Of a stretch of 5,934 nt of DNA, positions 1 through 5,934 are shown in pieces. This stretch comes from Firmicutes bacterium UBA3936. GTDB taxonomy: Bacteria > Bacillota > Dethiobacteria > Dethiobacterales > Dethiobacteraceae. How positions within the stretch are numbered: the stretch's first letter is position 1; each line of letters opens with the position of its first letter. A program made the position numbers and the translations under genes. The stretch lies in contig DGEC01000018.1 of assembly GCA_002385745.1 (NCBI GenBank), positions 1 through 5,934 of the forward strand. Reading direction: 5' to 3'. The notes beneath the pieces were generated by a model. It was not told the DNA's origin and ran no database searches. It saw only the letters and a list, made by a program, of their open reading frames with translations.

Positions 1-70
1 ACATAAAACAACAAGCGAGGAAAACATATTATCCTATTTTCACAACAACAGGAAAGTAAATATGCTTATA

Positions 71-883
71 CTAATTATTAAACTGCAAAGCCATTTTTAT
101 TATATTCTCTCTGCTGCCGTCCCGGGGGCTTTCAGTAAACAATTCCAGCCTGAGGGGAGGAGAAAGCTGAAAATTTTCCTCTATTTCCAACTCTATTGAA
201 AAATATTGCCAATCCCCCATTGCCGCAACATAGTAGCCTGCAGCCAGTACTTTGCCGCTGCTATCGGCAAGGGAATATTGGAAGTTGCCTTCAAAAACAT
301 TGGCAACACCCTCTATGGTAAACAGCCGCCCCACTTCTTCCTGCGGGCCGGGGTTAAAAATTTTTATCCCTGCGGACGAAGCCTTGACAGGCAGGAGATA
401 ATCACAGCCTAAAAGCAGGGGATTTCTATCCTCATCACCGCCGGCATAAAATCTGACCGGAAGACCTGTCGCTTCAATGGTCTCCAGGTCATACGGATAA
501 TTTTCGACACTTTCCACAACTTCACCCTCTGCCGGCCGGGCAAATTCCACATAAACGGCCACATGATCTTCCAGGACTTCTGTATTTACTATATCTATAG
601 TATAGCCGTTGCTTTCCTTTTTGCCGTAGGTGACTAAAATATACTGTTTGCCATCAATTTCGCGGCTCTGGCCCAAAAAAATCTCTTTTGAGTTTTCAAT
701 CCAGGAGTTGATCTCCTGCTCAATGTAAGAAATTTCTTCTTCACTGCCGGAGTTGTTGTTGTCATTGCCTGTGTTGCCGTTGTCTTGGGGACTTGGCTTC
801 CGGCCGCAGCCGGTACAGATTGCAAGGATAATCAAGAAAAATATACCGAGAAATATTAAGCAAGCTTTTCTTCCGCTACACAT
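71..883 (-). CDS. Envelope lipoprotein with PrcB_C-like and Gmad2-like domains
   Basis: A 270-residue predicted secreted lipoprotein. Seen: charged N-terminus (RK at 5-6), hydrophobic segment about 8-22, then a lipobox-like CTGC ending at Cys26; the -3 position is Cys rather than the usual Leu, so this is a slightly atypical lipobox. Residues 28-50 are a polar Asn/Gly/Ser/Glu linker. Residues about 78-145 (YILVTYGKKESNGY onward, ending in a YPYDLETI strand) resemble PrcB_C, a domain named after a treponemal protease-complex subunit. Residues about 172-268 (IKIFNPGPQEEV, FTIEGVANVFEGNFQY, GDWQYFSIEL) resemble the Gmad2 immunoglobulin-like domain linked to spore germination and surface proteins. 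It would sit on the outer face of the membrane. The ATG at 883 has GGGAGGT upstream. It starts 66 bases after ddh with no clear terminator between, so co-transcription is likely. The partner and exact function are unknown; domain calls are by eye. Confidence 0.85.
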   Translation of the reverse strand: MCSGRKACLIFLGIFFLIILAICTGCGRKPSPQDNGNTGNDNNNSGSEEEISYIEQEINSWIENSKEIFLGQSREIDGKQYILVTYGKKESNGYTIDIVNTEVLEDHVAVYVEFARPAEGEVVESVENYPYDLETIEATGLPVRFYAGGDEDRNPLLLGCDYLLPVKASSAGIKIFNPGPQEEVGRLFTIEGVANVFEGNFQYSLADSSGKVLAAGYYVAAMGDWQYFSIELEIEENFQLSPPLRLELFTESPRDGSRENIIKMALQFNN

Positions 884-888
884 AGCCT

Positions 889-895
889 ACCTCCC
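889..895 (-). promoter_or_regulatory. Ribosome binding site of the lipoprotein gene
   Basis: GGGAGGT on the minus strand, five bases before the ATG at 883. It fixes that start, which also places the signal peptide directly at the N-terminus. Confidence 0.75.
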
Positions 896-949
896 GTGCA
901 GCATCTCAAGTGCATATTTATTCTAAAACAGAACGTCCGAAAAAGAAAG

Positions 950-1942
950 CTACAGCAGTTTGCTGCGCAGTTCTTCCGGCGGACTTAATGATATTAAGGC
1001 AGGGGGAACATCCAATATGGTTCTCGCCCCAAAGCACTTTGTCCGGTTGAGGCGATATGCCGCTCTCGCATAAGCCGTCAAGACACTTGCCGTAAATTCC
1101 GGGTTGCTGTCAAGCTTAAGCGTGAATTCTATAAGCTGCCTGTTTTCTTCCTTCTCTCCGGTTCTGCCGCTGCAAATAACAAACCCGCCGTGGGGCATAC
1201 CGGAGTGTTCCCGTTTTAATTCTTCCTCTGTAATAAAAGTGACATGCGTTTTATACCCGGCAAAATAATGCGGCATTGTCTTGATCTGCCTGGCAATGCT
1301 TTCTTTGTCCGCCCCCTCTTCAGCCACCACATAACACTCCCGCACATGCTTATCTTCCGTTTTCATTTCAGAATCTTCTCCGCTGCGGGCTTGCTCGATA
1401 GCCTCCTTATTGGGAATGGTATACTGGATGCCGTTTTTGACTCCGGGAATCCTGCGAATGGCGGCAGAATGCCCTTGGCTGACACCGCGCCCCCAAAATG
1501 TATGACTCTTCCCCTGTGGCAGAACAGCCTCCGAAAGCATCCGGAAGAAGGAAAACAGGCCCGGATCCCAGCCAATACTGATAATGCTCGTTTTGCCGTT
1601 TTTTGCGGCAGCCCTGTTCATCCGGTCATAGTATTCGGGAATGTTTGCATGATTATCATAACTGTCAACGGTATTAAACCTGGCGGCGAACCAGGGACCG
1701 TACTGCGGCAGATCCCCTACCGAACCGCCGCATAAAATCATTACATCTATCTCGGACGTCATTTTACCGGCTTGTCCGATGGGCAGAACTTTCACCGTTT
1801 TATTTATCAGTGACAGTTGTTTGGGATCTCTTCTGGTAAAAACAGCCGCCAGTTTCATATCAGGATTCCTGTGTACTGCCAGCTCAACACCCCTGCCCAG
1901 GTTGCCGTAACCTACTATACCTATCCTGATTTTGTCCTGCAT
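950..1942 (-). CDS. ddh: meso-Diaminopimelate D-dehydrogenase
   Basis: Catalyses the reversible NADPH-dependent reductive amination of L-2-amino-6-oxopimelate (tetrahydrodipicolinate) to meso-diaminopimelate (EC 1.4.1.16). This is the one-step route to the lysine and peptidoglycan precursor, in the cytoplasm. The protein is 330 residues from the ATG at 1942, close to the roughly 320 of the Corynebacterium enzyme. Seen: Rossmann loop GYGNLG (11-16); TRRDP (36-40), whose arginines suit the NADPH 2'-phosphate; DSYDNH (93-98); GWDPGLF (124-130); HTFWGRGVSQGHS (147-159); RRIPGVKNGIQYT (163-175); GMPHGG (248-253); and KLDSNPEFTAS (276-286). These match, in order, the substrate-pocket blocks of the family. 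The GTG at 1954 gives four more residues but lies inside the GGAGG Shine-Dalgarno, so the ATG at 1942 is preferred. It has its own promoter upstream and is probably co-transcribed with the lipoprotein gene. Confidence 0.96.
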   Translation of the reverse strand: MQDKIRIGIVGYGNLGRGVELAVHRNPDMKLAAVFTRRDPKQLSLINKTVKVLPIGQAGKMTSEIDVMILCGGSVGDLPQYGPWFAARFNTVDSYDNHANIPEYYDRMNRAAAKNGKTSIISIGWDPGLFSFFRMLSEAVLPQGKSHTFWGRGVSQGHSAAIRRIPGVKNGIQYTIPNKEAIEQARSGEDSEMKTEDKHVRECYVVAEEGADKESIARQIKTMPHYFAGYKTHVTFITEEELKREHSGMPHGGFVICSGRTGEKEENRQLIEFTLKLDSNPEFTASVLTAYARAAYRLNRTKCFGARTILDVPPALISLSPPEELRSKLL

Positions 1943-1951
1943 ACGGTTCAC

Positions 1952-1958
1952 CACCTCC
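1952..1958 (-). promoter_or_regulatory. Ribosome binding site deciding the ddh start
   Basis: GGAGGTG on the minus strand, nine bases before the ATG at 1942. The in-frame GTG codons at 1954 and 1951 overlap it or sit two bases or less from it, so they cannot be served by this site. Confidence 0.75.
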
Positions 1959-1983
1959 GGCTGCTAGATAAATCTTTTTTTTT

Positions 1984-2012
1984 ATCATACAACATTCGCC
2001 GGGTACGGACAA
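1984..2012 (-). promoter_or_regulatory. Sigma-A-like promoter for ddh
   Basis: On the minus strand, TTGTCC (2007..2012, four of six matches to TTGACA) and TATGAT (1984..1989, five of six to TATAAT) are separated by exactly 17 bases. The expected start point is near 1977, inside a run of nine A residues (minus strand, 1975..1983), giving a leader of about 35 bases before the ATG at 1942. Located between the upstream operon's probable terminator and ddh, as a promoter for a separate unit should be. No operator was recognised. Confidence 0.7.
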
Positions 2013-2047
2013 GGGAAACAAAAATCTGTTTTTCAGTTAAGAAATAT

Positions 2048-2083
2048 AATTCCCCGAGCTGTTTACTTGCAGCCCGGGGAATT
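2048..2083 (-). terminator. Probable terminator of the Mo-hydroxylase operon
   Basis: Inverted repeat: nine-base arms AATTCCCCG (2048..2056) and CGGGGAATT (2075..2083), plus an inner GCTG/CAGC pairing (2058..2061 with 2070..2073) across one mismatch, and an eight-base loop. It begins 16 bases beyond the stop of the flavoprotein gene. In the minus direction the stem is followed by ATATTTCTT, a U-rich but interrupted tract, so it may be only a moderate terminator. Confidence 0.65.
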
Positions 2084-2099
2084 TATTGTTCAGGTTGCT

Positions 2100-4442
2100 T
2101 TACCTGACAGCCAGAAGTGCCCGTTTAACTAAAGTTTTGGCTATCTGGACCTTATACCTGCTGTCAGCAAACGGTTGTACGTCTTCCACGGCGGCAGCAC
2201 CGGCAGCTTCGGCGGTTTCTTCGGTAATTTCTTTGCCTTCAATTGCCTTTTCCGCCTTAACGGCCCGGTAGGGTTTCGGAGCAACGGCATTCAGGCAGAT
2301 ACGGGAGCTTTCGCCTCCTACCAGAACAGCACAGTTGACAATGGGGAAGTCTATGGATTTTCTGATGGCCATTTTAATAAAGGTACTCCTGCTTCCTTCC
2401 GGTGGCATAGGAATCTGAATTTCAGTGATAATCTCATTGTCATTAAGAACTGTGTTGCCCGGTGTTTTCACCGTAAAGAAATCTTCCGCGTTTATTATCC
2501 GCCTGTCGGTGACAATTCTGCCGTTCAAGGCAATTAGAGCAGGTGCGATATCGGAAGGATGGACAGCATAGCAGCCGCAGTTCAGGCAGCGCCGTGCTTC
2601 CTCCAGAGCTTCCTCTGCAGTCGGAGTAAATGAGTCCTCCAGGTCCATGCGCCGCTTTTCAGCATCCAGCTCCCTGAGCTGCAGTGCCTCCTGCTTGAGA
2701 ATGCCCTCAGGGTCGTTGCTGATATAGCAGGCACTGTCATTATTCACACAAGAGGTGCATTCCACGCCCAGATAGGAGTTTATCCCCTTGGCGACCCTTC
2801 GTCCTGTGGCAATGGCGCCAATGACAGTGCCGGGGCCGGTTGTGACATCACCCGCTGCAAAAACGCCTTCCCGCGAAGTCATTAGTGTTTCCTCGGAAAC
2901 GTCAATCAGCCCGCGCTGATTCAACTGCATCTGGTATTTTTCGCCAAGGAAAGACAGGTCCGCATTCTGGCCGATAGCCATGAGAATGTTTTCAGCATCG
3001 ACAACCATTTTTTCGCACTCGTCGTATTGCGGGTTGAACCGGCCTTCTTCATCCCAGGGGCTTACACAGCGCTTCAATTCCATTCCCTTAACGACACCGT
3101 TCTCCTCGATAACTCTGGAAAGGCCCCAGGAATTCAGAATGACAACTCCTTCTTCCTCAGCTCTGGCAACTTCTTCCGAACTTGCCGGCATCCTGTCTCT
3201 TGGTTCAAGGCAGGCCAGAGTTACTTTTTTGGCACCGAGCCGTTTTGCCGTAATTGCCACGTCCATGGCTACATTACCGCCACCGGCGACAAATACCTCT
3301 GATCCAACCTTGCCTTCCATCCATTTATTGACTTCGACAAGAAAGTCAAGCCCAAACACAGTCAGCTCCTCCCCGGCAATGCCGATCACAGGCCGTTTCC
3401 AGGTGCCGGTAGCGAAGCATACACTGTCATACTTTTCCTCCAGCTCTTCCGGCTTTATTGCTTCGCCAATCTTTGTGTTCAGTATAAATTCAATACTCAT
3501 ATTTTCCAGGCATTTGATGAATTTCCGCACAATATCCTTGGGAAGCCGGTAGGCCGGAATGGCATACATAAGCATTCCGCCCGCTTCTTCTTTGCTGTCA
3601 TAAACAGTAACCTTGTTTCCCGCTTTGCGCAAGTAATATGCAGCGGCCAGCCCCGAGGGCCCTGCGCCGACAATAGCTACTGTTTTCCCCGTTTCCTTCT
3701 CGGGCGGCTGATAAAACCTGTCGCTGTTTTCCATAATATAATCGCCCAGAGCGCGCTCAACTCCGCTGATGAGAACAGTTTCATCTGTCTGGTTGCGGTT
3801 GCAGCTTTGCTGGCAAAAATGAGCGCAGACACGCCCCGTTATGGCCGGCATCGGGTTAACCTGCATGATGATCCGGGCAGCTTCATCCCAGTTGCCGTTC
3901 CGCAGCTGAGCCATGTATTCCGGAATGTCAGTTCCCGCCGGGCATTCCAGCGTACAGGGCGTCGGGCCGACTCTCATACCGCCAAAGATGGAATGGTAGC
4001 GGTTTTCACCCAATATGGCAAAACACTCCTCACCGCCCTTGCGGAGACAGTAGAAACGGTTTTCCGGCTTGCGGAAATACCAGCAGCGAGGGAGCTGGGC
4101 TATGTTGCCGCCGATAGTCCCCATCTGGCGCACATTCGGTGTGGCAGTCCGCTTGGCGGCCTGGGCCAGTGCCGTGTACTTCTCTTTAATACGCGGGTTT
4201 TCGGCAATGTCGGCGAGGCGGGCAAGCGCCCCTATTTTCAACATGCCGTCCTCTTCCTTAATGTAATCAAGACCGGGAATTGACTTGATATTAATCACCG
4301 TCAATGGATAATCAGGAAGGATGTTGTCTTTTAGCGTACCGAGAAGATCGGTGCCGCCGGCGATAACATTGCTATTACCGCTGCCAAGGGCGGATACGGC
4401 TTCCTCCAGAGATTTTGCATTCATATGATTAAACGGTTTCAT
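2100..4442 (-). CDS. Mo-hydroxylase FAD subunit with a GltD-like reductase inserted
   Basis: A 780-residue flavoprotein, over twice the roughly 290 of a plain CoxM/XdhB medium subunit. Residues 1-155 are the first part of a CO-dehydrogenase-type FAD domain: AGGTDLL (28-34), TIGGNIA (109-115), then Cys120, 132 and 140. Residues about 156-618 are a GltD-like module: CTLECP (163-168), GRVCAHFCQQSC (203-214), FAD loop GAGPSG (259-264), AGGMLMYAIPAYRLP (287-301), NAD(P) loop GGGNVAMD (387-394), and a second FAD motif GVFAAGDV (526-533). EARRCLNCGC (615-624) leads back into the medium subunit: AVHPSDIAPALIALNG (626-641), then the CO_deh_flav_C domain (about 665-780). It would pass electrons between the Mo subunit and NAD(P). 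ATG 4442 is chosen because AGGAGGGG precedes it; a start at 4535 would run far into the upstream gene. It follows the Mo subunit by 10 bases, implying coupled translation. Substrate and direction are unknown. Confidence 0.92.
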   Translation of the reverse strand: MKPFNHMNAKSLEEAVSALGSGNSNVIAGGTDLLGTLKDNILPDYPLTVINIKSIPGLDYIKEEDGMLKIGALARLADIAENPRIKEKYTALAQAAKRTATPNVRQMGTIGGNIAQLPRCWYFRKPENRFYCLRKGGEECFAILGENRYHSIFGGMRVGPTPCTLECPAGTDIPEYMAQLRNGNWDEAARIIMQVNPMPAITGRVCAHFCQQSCNRNQTDETVLISGVERALGDYIMENSDRFYQPPEKETGKTVAIVGAGPSGLAAAYYLRKAGNKVTVYDSKEEAGGMLMYAIPAYRLPKDIVRKFIKCLENMSIEFILNTKIGEAIKPEELEEKYDSVCFATGTWKRPVIGIAGEELTVFGLDFLVEVNKWMEGKVGSEVFVAGGGNVAMDVAITAKRLGAKKVTLACLEPRDRMPASSEEVARAEEEGVVILNSWGLSRVIEENGVVKGMELKRCVSPWDEEGRFNPQYDECEKMVVDAENILMAIGQNADLSFLGEKYQMQLNQRGLIDVSEETLMTSREGVFAAGDVTTGPGTVIGAIATGRRVAKGINSYLGVECTSCVNNDSACYISNDPEGILKQEALQLRELDAEKRRMDLEDSFTPTAEEALEEARRCLNCGCYAVHPSDIAPALIALNGRIVTDRRIINAEDFFTVKTPGNTVLNDNEIITEIQIPMPPEGSRSTFIKMAIRKSIDFPIVNCAVLVGGESSRICLNAVAPKPYRAVKAEKAIEGKEITEETAEAAGAAAVEDVQPFADSRYKVQIAKTLVKRALLAVR

Positions 4443-4446
4443 TTTT

Positions 4447-4454
4447 CCCCTCCT
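4447..4454 (-). promoter_or_regulatory. Ribosome binding site overlapping the upstream stop codon
   Basis: AGGAGGGG on the minus strand, with AGGAGG six bases before the ATG at 4442. The first two bases of this site are also the last two of the upstream TAG stop (4453..4455). A ribosome finishing the Mo subunit therefore lands on the start site of the flavoprotein, which favours coupled synthesis. The site also settles the flavoprotein start. Confidence 0.85.
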
Positions 4455-5934
4455 ATGCCTTTCCCAACGCTTTGAGAACCTTTTCCGGTGTTGCCGGCGG
4501 ATCCACCCAAACCCCGATTGCGTTGTGAATTGCAATTATGACAAGATGAGTGTTGGCCAGTGAATGACTGATTCCACTCGCTCCGTATGCCGCGTTTCCG
4601 GCACGGGTTTCAAGAAACTCGCGCTCTACCGGTGCCACGTCCAGCATAGTCGGCTTCCTGTGGTCGAACATGTTGGCACTCAGCTTCACGCCTGTTCTTT
4701 TATCATATACATACTCCTCCAACAACTGGCATCCCTGGCTGAAGTACATTACTTGATCAATCTGGCTTTCCAGTGAAATAGGTCTTATTACCTTGCCGGG
4801 GTCTGCAACTACACCAAACTTGAGTATTTCAACCTCCCCTGTTTCAGTGTCCACAGCCACTTCACAGAAAGCAACGTTCATGACGTCCAGTTCTCTTCCC
4901 ATCCCCCGGCTCCAGGCCGGTGCCGGAGGTCTGCCGGAATAAGTCGCAACTATATGTTTCTGCGTTGCTCTGGCAAGGGGAACGGCTTTGCCGGGATCGG
5001 ATTTGGCAATTACTTTACCGTCCACAATATCCAAATCTTCCGGTTTCATTCCTTTAAACGGGCTGGGCTCCTGCGGTCCGAAGCTGAACATACTTGGCGG
5101 CGGCGGGTTTTCCGCTTCCTCAATAACGGCTTCCAATATACGCTGCTTCAGGATATTGGCACATTCTTTCATTGCCCAGGCGGAAGCCGTGGTGCCGTCC
5201 GCTCCCCCACCGACAGGAGTAAACTGTTCCCTGTAATCAAAGTCAATGCTGATATCCTCGTAATTCAGACCCAGTTCCTCCGCAACCACCATGGCGTTGC
5301 ACTCAACTGCATACACACCGAAAACAGGCCCCTGTGTCGGCATGTGCACTACCCCGTTGCGGAACTCCAGCTTGCAATTATACCCGGAAACGGCATGCCG
5401 CGGGCACATCTGGTACCTGAAACTGACTCCGTGCATTCTCCCATCAGGAAGTTTTCTTGTGCCGGCAGGATGCCAGTTCCAGTTCATCAGTTTTTTCCCG
5501 GCCTCAACACAAGCCTCGAAACTGGGTACAGGCTCAGGGTCGGTCTGGGAAGTAGGCCCGTGCAGGTTTAACCTGGCAATGTCAATGGGGTCCTTCCCCA
5601 GCTTTTCCGCAATGAGATAAATGGCCATGGTAAGGGAATCCCAGTTAAACGGGCAGTGCTGGCCACTGACGTACATCATCCCGCGGTTGCTGTCGACAAT
5701 CTCCATCCTCTGCCTGATGTTCAGGCATTTCGTTGTAAAGTAAGGGCCGTAACTCTGGTCGCCGGATGTTCCAAAGACAGAGCTTCCCGGCACACCGCCG
5801 TCGGCTATGGAAAAATCGTCAATTGCCGTTATCAGGCCGTTGTTTTTGAAACCGACCTTTATATGCATGTAGCGCTCTTTCATGGCGAAGTCCCATGTAT
5901 CTTCGCGTGTGTTGACACATCTGACAGGCCTTCC
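4453..5934 (-). CDS. Molybdopterin-binding large subunit, xanthine dehydrogenase family (5'-truncated by the window edge)
   Basis: The last 493 residues of a molybdenum hydroxylase large subunit; the frame stays open to the window edge and the protein begins upstream. The ATG at 5883 is internal: the 17 preceding codons read GRPVRCVNTRED, the block that normally precedes this domain. Numbering from the edge, recognisable parts are DSNRGMMYVSGQ (81-92), AEKLGKDPIDIARLN (109-123), the cofactor-binding GGGADGTTASA (242-252), VVADPGKVIRP (375-385), and the C-terminal ATPEKVLKAL tail (481-490). Family members bind the pyranopterin-molybdenum cofactor and hydroxylate or dehydroxylate purines, aldehydes, N-heterocycles or aryl-CoA esters. 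In the loop that normally carries the catalytic Glu (GxGE) this protein has YGASGISHS (450-458), with no Glu. A Pro-rich low-complexity patch (about 276-295) is also unusual. The substrate cannot be told from sequence. Its partner is the flavoprotein directly downstream. Confidence 0.9.
   Translation of the reverse strand, partial: GRPVRCVNTREDTWDFAMKERYMHIKVGFKNNGLITAIDDFSIADGGVPGSSVFGTSGDQSYGPYFTTKCLNIRQRMEIVDSNRGMMYVSGQHCPFNWDSLTMAIYLIAEKLGKDPIDIARLNLHGPTSQTDPEPVPSFEACVEAGKKLMNWNWHPAGTRKLPDGRMHGVSFRYQMCPRHAVSGYNCKLEFRNGVVHMPTQGPVFGVYAVECNAMVVAEELGLNYEDISIDFDYREQFTPVGGGADGTTASAWAMKECANILKQRILEAVIEEAENPPPPSMFSFGPQEPSPFKGMKPEDLDIVDGKVIAKSDPGKAVPLARATQKHIVATYSGRPPAPAWSRGMGRELDVMNVAFCEVAVDTETGEVEILKFGVVADPGKVIRPISLESQIDQVMYFSQGCQLLEEYVYDKRTGVKLSANMFDHRKPTMLDVAPVEREFLETRAGNAAYGASGISHSLANTHLVIIAIHNAIGVWVDPPATPEKVLKALGKA

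Noticed and set aside
1..70. Possible terminator after the lipoprotein gene
   Set aside because: The stretch is AT-rich with only a five-base GAAAA/TTTTC pairing and no GC stem or clear T run; not enough to call.
884..949. A separate promoter for the lipoprotein gene (TAGAAT-like -10)
   Set aside because: No acceptable -35 box lies at a 16-18 base spacing, so co-transcription with ddh is the simpler reading.
1244..1735. A 163-codon plus-strand reading frame inside ddh, and similar ones opposite the flavoprotein and Mo subunit
   Set aside because: They lie wholly opposite well-supported genes, have no recognisable domains, and their compositions look like antisense shadows.
4443..4535. A longer N-terminus for the flavoprotein, starting with an ATG at 4535
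   Set aside because: It would overlap the end of the Mo subunit by more than 80 bases and adds an Arg-rich tail unlike the family. The AGGAGGGG site points to the ATG at 4442, where the typical medium-subunit start MKPFNHMNAKSLEEA begins.
5881..5883. This ATG as the start of the Mo subunit
   Set aside because: The frame is open upstream to the window edge and encodes GRPVRCVNTRED, a conserved block of the family, so the gene continues beyond the window.

Overview
The window reads like chromosomal DNA of an anaerobic, probably spore-forming Firmicute (Clostridia; something Peptococcaceae-like is my guess). The reasons are strong AGGAGG-type ribosome binding sites, a lipoprotein with a Gmad2 domain of the sort found in spore-forming Firmicutes, a one-step diaminopimelate dehydrogenase, and a multi-cysteine molybdenum-hydroxylase system typical of anaerobes. 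Base composition looks close to balanced. The organism is inferred, not proven.

All four genes lie on the minus strand, so the window is best read from right to left. From the right edge to 4453 is the C-terminal 493 residues of a molybdopterin-binding large subunit of the xanthine dehydrogenase/aldehyde oxidase family; its N-terminus lies outside the window. Ten bases after its stop, at 4442, starts a 780-residue flavoprotein (2100..4442). This is a CoxM/XdhB-type FAD subunit interrupted in the middle by a complete glutamate-synthase-small-subunit-like (GltD-like) iron-sulfur/FAD/NAD(P) reductase. The two genes are almost certainly one operon and one enzyme: the Mo subunit would oxidise (or reduce, or hydrate) an unknown substrate, and the composite flavoprotein would join it directly to the NAD(P)H pool. 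A hairpin at 2048..2083 probably ends this operon.

A good sigma-A-like promoter (1984..2012) then starts a second unit: meso-diaminopimelate D-dehydrogenase (ddh, 950..1942), followed after 66 bases by a membrane lipoprotein with a PrcB_C-like and a Gmad2-like domain (71..883). This unit concerns lysine/peptidoglycan precursor synthesis and the cell envelope, and has no evident link to the Mo enzyme.

The most interesting part is the Mo-hydroxylase pair. A reductase is nested inside the FAD subunit, splitting both a probable [4Fe-4S] site and the reductase's own cysteine motif order. The Mo subunit lacks the family's catalytic glutamate in the expected loop. No [2Fe-2S] subunit is present in the visible part of the operon. 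I saw no RNA genes, mobile elements, CRISPR arrays or long repeats. Bases 1..70 hold nothing I can name.
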